This document shows, in pieces, positions 59,233 to 64,000 of a stretch of 64,000 nucleotides of DNA. The stretch covers positions 54,200-118,199 of the forward strand of contig NZ_BLTJ01000013.1 of the NCBI RefSeq assembly GCF_013282095.1. Direction: 5' to 3'. Both the position numbers and the translations under genes were made by a program. The notes beneath the pieces were generated by a model that worked only from the letters and a program-made list of their open reading frames with translations, had not been told where the DNA came from and did no database searches. Numbering within the stretch: position 1 is the stretch's first letter; each line of letters opens with the position of its first letter. Source of the DNA: Enterocloster alcoholdehydrogenati (lineage in GTDB: Bacteria; Bacillota; Clostridia; Lachnospirales; Lachnospiraceae).

Positions 59233-61743
59233 ATGGATAAATATGAGTTTAATTTAAGGATTGATCAGATCAAGAAAAAGATCGCCTCAGAGGACTTTGA
59301 GACAGCGATGAAGATTGCAGACACGATTGACTGGAGACGGGTCCGCAATGTCAACATTCTGTCCATGGTTTCCGGCGTATATGAAAAAAATGGAGAGTAC
59401 CAGGAGGCAAAGGATATTCTTCTTCTGGCTTTTGAGCGGGCTCCAATCGGCAAACGCCTGCTGTATAAGTTGGCCGAACTTGCCATCAAAGAAGGCAGCA
59501 CCGGTGAGGCAGAGGACTACTACAGAGAATTCTGCGACCTGGCTCCCGAAGATCCAAGACAGTATATTCTGCGCTACCTGATTTTGGGTGCAAAAGGCGC
59601 TCCCGTAGAGCAGCTGATTCACACGCTGGAGCAGTACTGCAACGTGGAACTGGATGAAAAATGGCTCTACGAACTGGCCGAACTTTACAATGCGGCACAC
59701 ATGGAGCAGCTTTGCGTCATGACCTGTGACAAGATCATGCTGATGTTTGGCACAGGAAAATATGTGGACAAGGCCATTGACCTGAAGGTTCAGTACGCTC
59801 CGCTGACCAGCTACCAGATGGATCTGATGGAAAATAAGGACAAATATGAGGCTCGATTAAAGGAAGTAGAGAAGGAATATGACAAAAGAAAGCCTATGGT
59901 TCTTCCTATTGACGCCCAGAGTCATGATAGCGTGACGGAGGAAACCTACGGTGCGGTGCCAGAGCCTGCAGGTGAAGCGGATTATGAAAGCGTATCCGAT
60001 ACGTCGGCCAGGGAAACGGACGGCGGCGCAGGGAATTTGGCTGCAGAGGATGAGTGCTGCGATGATCTTCCCACACAGTCTCCTGAGACTGATATATACG
60101 CGGAAACAGAGGAATTTCCTGAAGAAACAGATGCCTTTGCCCCGATTTTTTCCGACGATACAGAAACAGAAGAGGATGATACGGCCGCCCTTTCATTTGA
60201 CGGGGATGAGGGCGCGCAAATGGATACAGAATCTTATGATACGGCTTCAAAAGAAATGGCTGTGGCAGAAGATGAGGCTTATCAGGAAACCGTGTATGCA
60301 AGTGAAACACAGGAGGAGCAGCCTGAGTGCGAGCCCTCTTTACAGGCTGCCAAAACAGACGACGATATGCTCAGAGCACACATACATGAGGCAGAGGTTC
60401 AGGAGGATCTTGCAAAGGAGATGTCCCGTCTTGCAGAAGAACACGGATACAGCGAAGAAACGCAGGCCGCTCAGACCCAGATACTTACAGATATTCGCCA
60501 TTTGAAAAAAGGTCCCGTATACAGCGGTTCCAACCATCTGATGATTGAGGCGGAAAAACCGGAAGAGGGATTTGAACTGGCTGTAAAGACATTAAAACGG
60601 ATTCACCAGGAAACAGGCGCTAAAAATCAGGCTGCGAAGATCACAGGTTCAAAATTGAACCATAGAGGCATTTTTACACTGTCAGATAAGCTGACGGGAA
60701 AAGATCTCATCATTGAACAGGCTGGAGACATGAATGAAGCCATCCTTCAGGAACTAAATCAGCTTATGGCCAGAGACGAAACCGGCATGAGCGTTGTTCT
60801 CATTGATACGGCGGAACGTCTGGAAGAGCTTCACAGAGTTTACCCTGGACTTGCAAAGCGGTTTGAGTGTATTGGCATTTCCGATGGAACGCAGGAAGAA
60901 CCGGCTGTTTCCGGTTCGGATAACCGCCCGGTGCGCTCTGTAGAGCTTCATAGAGCGCCTGCTCCATCAGCTCCGATCCGGCCGTCAGCCGGAATTGAGA
61001 TATCCCGGGGGGATGCGCCGCGCCGTCCTTCAGCCTTCGGATCGGTTGTATCCGAGGATGAGATGCCAGAGGAACCGGGAATCCTCCCGGCCCGTCCTGC
61101 CTATCAGGCTGCGGTTCGCCCACAGGCGTCCCAAAGCGCCTCAGAGGGCGGTGGATTGTCAGAAGAAAGCTCCGCAGCCCGGTCTTTAGCAGAGGATAAG
61201 CCATATCGTCCGTCATCTGTTTCGCATACAACAGCCAGATCCTTTGCGGATCAGACACGTTCTGTAAATGATAGCACCTCCCAGACAGATATGACATCTG
61301 GAATGGCTGCCCGTCCTGCTGCTCATACGGCCCCCGTATCCCGTCTGACGGCACCTCAAACGCCTGGACAGCCCCAGGCAGCGCCAAAACGCCGTCAGGC
61401 TATTCCGCTGGTACCTGAGCCGCCCAGGCAGCCCGTGCAGGAGCCAGAAACGAATGAGCCGGAGCTGGAGATGGATATTGACGAATTTGCAAAATATGCC
61501 TGTGAATACGCTGGAAGTATTGACTGCAGCATTTCCGGGAAGAGTATGCTGGCTCTTTATGAGCGGATCGAGATTATGGAAGAAGACGGCGAGCGTCTCA
61601 CAAAAGCTGCTGCGGAAGCATTGATCGAAGAGGCGGCAGACCGTGCGGAGAATCCTACCTTCTTTAAGAAGATGACCGGAATTTTCTCATCCAAATATGA
61701 CAAAGCAGGACTTCTTGTTCTGAAAGAGGAGCATTTCATATGA
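59233..61743 (+). CDS. Large TPR protein with degenerate AAA-like module
   Basis: I do not recognise a named family for this 836-aa cytoplasmic protein. Residues 1-210 are helical TPR-like repeats (KIADTIDWRRVRNVNILSMVSGVYEKNGEYQEAKDIL). About 230-400 is acidic and low-complexity. At about 424-545 a domain recalls the second half of CbbX/SpoVK-type AAA proteins (LIIEQAGDMNEAILQEL, GMSVVLIDTAERLEELHRVYPGLAKRFE) but has no Walker A. About 570-740 is Pro/Ala/Ser-rich, and 746-836 is a compact helical domain. ATG 59233 was chosen because AGGGAG is too close to ATG 59224. It overlaps the HAD gene by 4 bases. Confidence 0.65.
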   Translation: MDKYEFNLRIDQIKKKIASEDFETAMKIADTIDWRRVRNVNILSMVSGVYEKNGEYQEAKDILLLAFERAPIGKRLLYKLAELAIKEGSTGEAEDYYREFCDLAPEDPRQYILRYLILGAKGAPVEQLIHTLEQYCNVELDEKWLYELAELYNAAHMEQLCVMTCDKIMLMFGTGKYVDKAIDLKVQYAPLTSYQMDLMENKDKYEARLKEVEKEYDKRKPMVLPIDAQSHDSVTEETYGAVPEPAGEADYESVSDTSARETDGGAGNLAAEDECCDDLPTQSPETDIYAETEEFPEETDAFAPIFSDDTETEEDDTAALSFDGDEGAQMDTESYDTASKEMAVAEDEAYQETVYASETQEEQPECEPSLQAAKTDDDMLRAHIHEAEVQEDLAKEMSRLAEEHGYSEETQAAQTQILTDIRHLKKGPVYSGSNHLMIEAEKPEEGFELAVKTLKRIHQETGAKNQAAKITGSKLNHRGIFTLSDKLTGKDLIIEQAGDMNEAILQELNQLMARDETGMSVVLIDTAERLEELHRVYPGLAKRFECIGISDGTQEEPAVSGSDNRPVRSVELHRAPAPSAPIRPSAGIEISRGDAPRRPSAFGSVVSEDEMPEEPGILPARPAYQAAVRPQASQSASEGGGLSEESSAARSLAEDKPYRPSSVSHTTARSFADQTRSVNDSTSQTDMTSGMAARPAAHTAPVSRLTAPQTPGQPQAAPKRRQAIPLVPEPPRQPVQEPETNEPELEMDIDEFAKYACEYAGSIDCSISGKSMLALYERIEIMEEDGERLTKAAAEALIEEAADRAENPTFFKKMTGIFSSKYDKAGLLVLKEEHFI

Positions 61744-62567
61744 TGAACCAGATTTGTCTGATCGCCCTGGATCTGGATGGCACCCTTTTAGACAGTGAAA
61801 AGCATTTGTCTGAAGAAAACCGTCGGGCCCTGGAACAGTGCGCCCGCCTGGGGATCCATATTGTTCCTGCCACGGGACGGGCTGTAGATGGGATCCCTGG
61901 GATCCTTCGGGATCTTCCGGGTGTCCGCTATGCTATCACTACGAACGGAGGCGCAGTGATGGATCTAAAAACAAATACCCCATTGAACAGGTGTGTCCTG
62001 ACCAGCGAACAGGCCCTGAAAGTTATGGGTATTGCCAGAGGCTATCATGTTATGTATGACCCTTATGTAAATGGACGCGGTATCACGCAGCCGGATTTTT
62101 TTGAACATATGGAGGAATACGGCCTGCGTCCGGTGCTTCAGGAAATGGTCCGTGCAACCAGAGATGTAGTGCCTGATATCTACCAATATATGGAGGAGAC
62201 AAAGAGCAGCGCCGAAAAGGTAAATATATTTCTGGCTGACCCCTCCGAGAAGGAGGTTCTGAGAGAAGCGCTGTCTGTGGTTCCTGGACTTGCCATCAGT
62301 TCGTCAATGTACAATAATCTGGAGATCAATGCCCGGGATGCTACAAAGGGAAATGCCCTCCTCTGGCTGGCAGACTATCTTTCTGTCCCTGTAGCATCCA
62401 CGATGGCTTTTGGAGATGGTGAAAATGATATTCCGATGCTGAAAGCCGCTGGAATTGGTATTGCCATGGGAAATGCTTCAGATGAGGTAAAAGCTGCGGC
62501 AGATGATATTACGCTGACAAATGACCAGTTCGGAGTGGCAGCCTTTATCCGTGATCGGGTATTATAG
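61740..62567 (+). CDS. Cof-type HAD-superfamily phosphatase
   Basis: This 275-aa cytoplasmic phosphatase acts on small phosphorylated metabolites, typically sugar phosphates or FMN. It has motif I DLDGTLLDSE with the nucleophile Asp, motif II ATGR, a C2-type cap, Lys in NARDATKGNAL and motif IV FGDGENDIPML followed by GIAMGNASDEVKAAAD. GAGGAG lies 8 bases before ATG 61740; ATG 61743 is an equal alternative. Confidence 0.92.
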   Translation: MMNQICLIALDLDGTLLDSEKHLSEENRRALEQCARLGIHIVPATGRAVDGIPGILRDLPGVRYAITTNGGAVMDLKTNTPLNRCVLTSEQALKVMGIARGYHVMYDPYVNGRGITQPDFFEHMEEYGLRPVLQEMVRATRDVVPDIYQYMEETKSSAEKVNIFLADPSEKEVLREALSVVPGLAISSSMYNNLEINARDATKGNALLWLADYLSVPVASTMAFGDGENDIPMLKAAGIGIAMGNASDEVKAAADDITLTNDQFGVAAFIRDRVL

Positions 62568-62631
62568 AGGTCAGAAATACGGTTTGGAACTTTTAAAAAT
62601 AACATAGATAACAACGGAAAGAAGTTAAATC

Positions 62632-63348
62632 ATGATAACAGAACACGGGCTGCCCATAGCGGCAGCTGTATTTTTAATAGGAATGGTATTGTATGGCCAC
62701 CACAGGGGATTTCTAAGGCAGTGTGTTTCCGTAGGAGCGCTGGTGCTTACTATTCTTTTGGTGAAAATGGCTGCGCCGGCGGCAACGGAGTTTATCCGGG
62801 CCAATCCTGAAATACGTGATCGCGCGGCTCGGACAATTCTGAATGCGTCTGGCTGGCAGGCACCCTCCGCACAGGAAGTCCAGTTTCCTGCTGCTCAGCG
62901 CATAGCCATTGAGAATATGAAACTTCCTCAGTCCGTCAAAGATATATTGCTGGAAAATAATAACAGTGAATTTTACCATATTCTTGGAGTGGATCAGTTC
63001 GCGGAATATATCAGTACCTATCTGGCGGATATTCTGATCAATGCAGTCTGCGGTTTTGTGATCTTTCTGCTGGCATATATTCTTATTCGGATTTTGATTC
63101 GCTGGCTGGATCTGATCGCAAGACTTCCCATACTGTGCGGACTGAACCAGATCGCAGGGGCGCTTCTTGGACTGGCTCAAGGTCTTTTGATCCTCTGGAT
63201 TGCGGGTGCGCTGCTTAACTGTTTTGCCGCTACTGCTGCCGGCCAGATTTTGGAACAGCAGGTAAATGGCAGTGCTTGGCTGTCATTTTTATATCAATAC
63301 AATCCTCTTCGTATTCTCCTTGGAGGATTCATAAAAGGAAGTTTTTGA
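62632..63348 (+). CDS. CvpA-family membrane protein
   Basis: This 238-aa protein has about four transmembrane helices: one or two at the start (AAAVFLIGMVLYGHHRGFLRQ) and a pair after residue 140 (FVIFLLAYILIRILIRWLD, GLAQGLLILWIAGALL). The YGHHRGFLRQ and NQIAGALLGLAQG patterns are those of the CvpA/colicin V production family, whose role is unclear. A long soluble loop lies between residues about 50 and 135. GGAAAG precedes the start. Confidence 0.82.
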   Translation: MITEHGLPIAAAVFLIGMVLYGHHRGFLRQCVSVGALVLTILLVKMAAPAATEFIRANPEIRDRAARTILNASGWQAPSAQEVQFPAAQRIAIENMKLPQSVKDILLENNNSEFYHILGVDQFAEYISTYLADILINAVCGFVIFLLAYILIRILIRWLDLIARLPILCGLNQIAGALLGLAQGLLILWIAGALLNCFAATAAGQILEQQVNGSAWLSFLYQYNPLRILLGGFIKGSF

Positions 63349-63355
63349 TTTCTAT

Positions 63356-63394
63356 GGGCTCTGCATCGGTAAATCTGAGGCAGAGCCCTCTTCT
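63356..63394 (+). terminator. Terminator after the CvpA-type gene
   Basis: GGGCTCTGC and GCAGAGCCC form a perfect 9-bp stem followed by TCTTCT. Confidence 0.7.
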
Positions 63395-63460
63395 GTGCTG
63401 AAATATTTCAGATTCATGAGTATGTAAACAGCGCTCCGAAGAGCAGAGTAAAATGTAAAA

Positions 63461-63626
63461 TTGCTTATGAAAAGCTGTGGGCTTGATGTTGATTTCTCAA
63501 ATGTGAAATTAAGCTCAAAAATGGCAGCTATTCAGCCATGCTGCAATTTGCGCGGAAATATGCGCTGCAAGCTGGTTTACATAAGCATATCTATGTACAA
63601 ATTGACATATGGCTGAATAGCTGCCA
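63461..63626. repeat. Nested inverted-repeat element upstream of the rRNA operon
   Basis: An 18-base perfect inverted repeat joins 63522-63539 (TGGCAGCTATTCAGCCAT) and 63609-63626. The 69 bases between them contain further pairing (TTGCGC with GCGCTGCAA). An outer TGCTTATG at 63461-63468 is matched by CATAAGCA at about 63590-63597. No coding sequence is present. It may be a small non-autonomous palindromic element or a structured leader or terminator. Confidence 0.6.
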
Positions 63627-63653
63627 AAAATGTAAAAAAATAAACAAATTACC

Positions 63654-63682
63654 TTGACAACCTTTTAAGAAGATGGTATATT
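63654..63682 (+). promoter_or_regulatory. rRNA operon promoter P1
   Basis: TTGACA at 63654-63659, 17 bases, TATATT at 63677-63682, with A/T-rich DNA upstream of the -35 box. Confidence 0.85.
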
Positions 63683-63735
63683 ATAGTTCCACTGCGAAAA
63701 CAGTGGATAGGATCTTAAAAAAGATCAAAAAGTTG

Positions 63736-63764
63736 TTGACAGATACAGATGCTTGTGATAAGAT
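63736..63764 (+). promoter_or_regulatory. rRNA operon promoter P2
   Basis: TTGACA at 63736-63741, 17 bases, TAAGAT at 63759-63764, preceded by AAGTTG as in P3. Confidence 0.85.
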
Positions 63765-63814
63765 ATAAAAGTTGCTGTTGAAAAAGACAACGAAAAAATA
63801 AAATAAAAAAGTTG

Positions 63815-63843
63815 TTGACAGGCAAAAAGATCTGTGTTAAAAT
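63815..63843 (+). promoter_or_regulatory. rRNA operon promoter P3
   Basis: TTGACA at 63815-63820, 17 bases, TAAAAT at 63838-63843. P2 and P3 share the context AAGTTGTTGACA and look like a duplication. Confidence 0.88.
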
Positions 63844-63844
63844 A

Positions 63845-64000
63845 TCAGAGTTGTTGCCGAGAGACAACAAATAAGTTCCTTGAAAATTGAAGATTAAACA
63901 GTATGTAAAACCCTGAAAATTCTAACAATTCAAAAGGTTTGGTTTAGACCTTTGGATTTGAGAAAATTCAGAACAAAAACCAAGTAAAACGGTTTAAGAT
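63845..64000 (+). other. Leader of an rRNA operon; 16S gene lies beyond the window
   Basis: After P3 come a GTTGTTGCC...GACAACAA hairpin and TTCCTTGAAAATTGAAGATTAAACAG, a sequence style I know from clostridial rRNA leaders. The 16S start (AGAGTTTGATC-like) is not reached by base 64000. Confidence 0.75.

Noticed and set aside
59951..60505. 184-codon + strand frame within the TPR protein gene
   Set aside because: It is a shifted-frame artefact of the acidic low-complexity region, rich in Arg/Gln/Lys without any recognisable pattern.
1..64000. Prophage, integrase, transposase or tRNA genes
   Set aside because: I found no integrase, transposase or phage structural signature and no tRNA-like cloverleaf; the AT-rich glycan island has no mobile gene or obvious attachment repeat.

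Overview
The window reads as chromosome of a strictly anaerobic, spore-forming, low-to-mid GC Firmicute, most likely a gut Lachnospiraceae (Clostridium cluster XIVa). The signs are SpmA/SpmB sporulation genes, FabK and a FabT-like regulator in place of FabI and FadR, a large Bacillus-type SRP RNA, an oxygen-sensitive radical-SAM NrdG-type activase, strong AGGAGG ribosome sites and lipobox lipoproteins. I infer family level only; there is no 16S sequence in view.

Layout. (1) 1-3.9 kb: hexuronate catabolism, with a partial zinc alcohol dehydrogenase diverging from uxuA and a fructuronate/mannonate-type reductase. (2) 4.2-16.4 kb: a visibly AT-richer glycan-utilisation island on the + strand. 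It holds a membrane AraC regulator, a lipoprotein sugar-binding protein, two CUT1 permeases, a GH88 unsaturated glucuronyl hydrolase, an unassigned 597-aa protein, a DUF2264 protein and a PHP-fold metallohydrolase. (3) 16.6-22.3 kb: housekeeping genes known from the Bacillus origin region (holB, ricT, trmN6-like, rsmI, AbrB), plus a split ThrE exporter and nrdI. (4) 22.5-33.4 kb: a complete type II fatty-acid operon fabH-acpP-fabK-fabD-fabG-fabF-accB-fabZ-accC-accDA, with accD and accA fused, ending in a second FabK-like flavoprotein. (5) 33.5-37.7 kb: an ABC importer led by an [FeFe]-hydrogenase-like cysteine protein, then a MerR regulator. (6) 37.7-38.1 kb: an AT-rich non-coding stretch with a dense DnaA-box cluster. 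(7) 38.1-50.6 kb: YitT-type protein, spmA, a Gfo/Idh oxidoreductase, GNAT, cysK, spmB, a MurL-MurD2 pair (alternative route to D-Glu in peptidoglycan), a FabT-like MarR, a lipoprotein, nagB, a DUF6128-like protein and a radical-SAM activase. (8) 50.8-63.3 kb: tadA, cdaR/garK, SRP RNA, a repeat protein, a PFK paralogue, dnaX-ybaB-recR, a large TPR/AAA-like protein, a HAD phosphatase and CvpA. (9) 63.65-64.0 kb: three tandem promoters and the leader of an rRNA operon whose 16S gene starts beyond the window.

How it fits together. The glycan island probably imports an oligosaccharide, clips uronic-acid residues from it, and feeds the uxuA/uxuB genes next door. The fatty-acid operon has a perfect FabT-type palindrome at its promoter, and the only FabT-like gene in the window lies about 14 kb beyond the operon's end. 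nrdI and the ABC importer share a GGTTAG-N6-CTAA operator placed identically just after the -10 box, which suggests one common, perhaps metal-sensing, regulator.

The most promising leads are the glycan island with its unassigned hydrolase, DUF2264 and PHP proteins, the DnaA-box cluster, the shared GGTTAG-N6-CTAA operator, the hydrogenase-like protein of the importer and the MurL-MurD2 pair.
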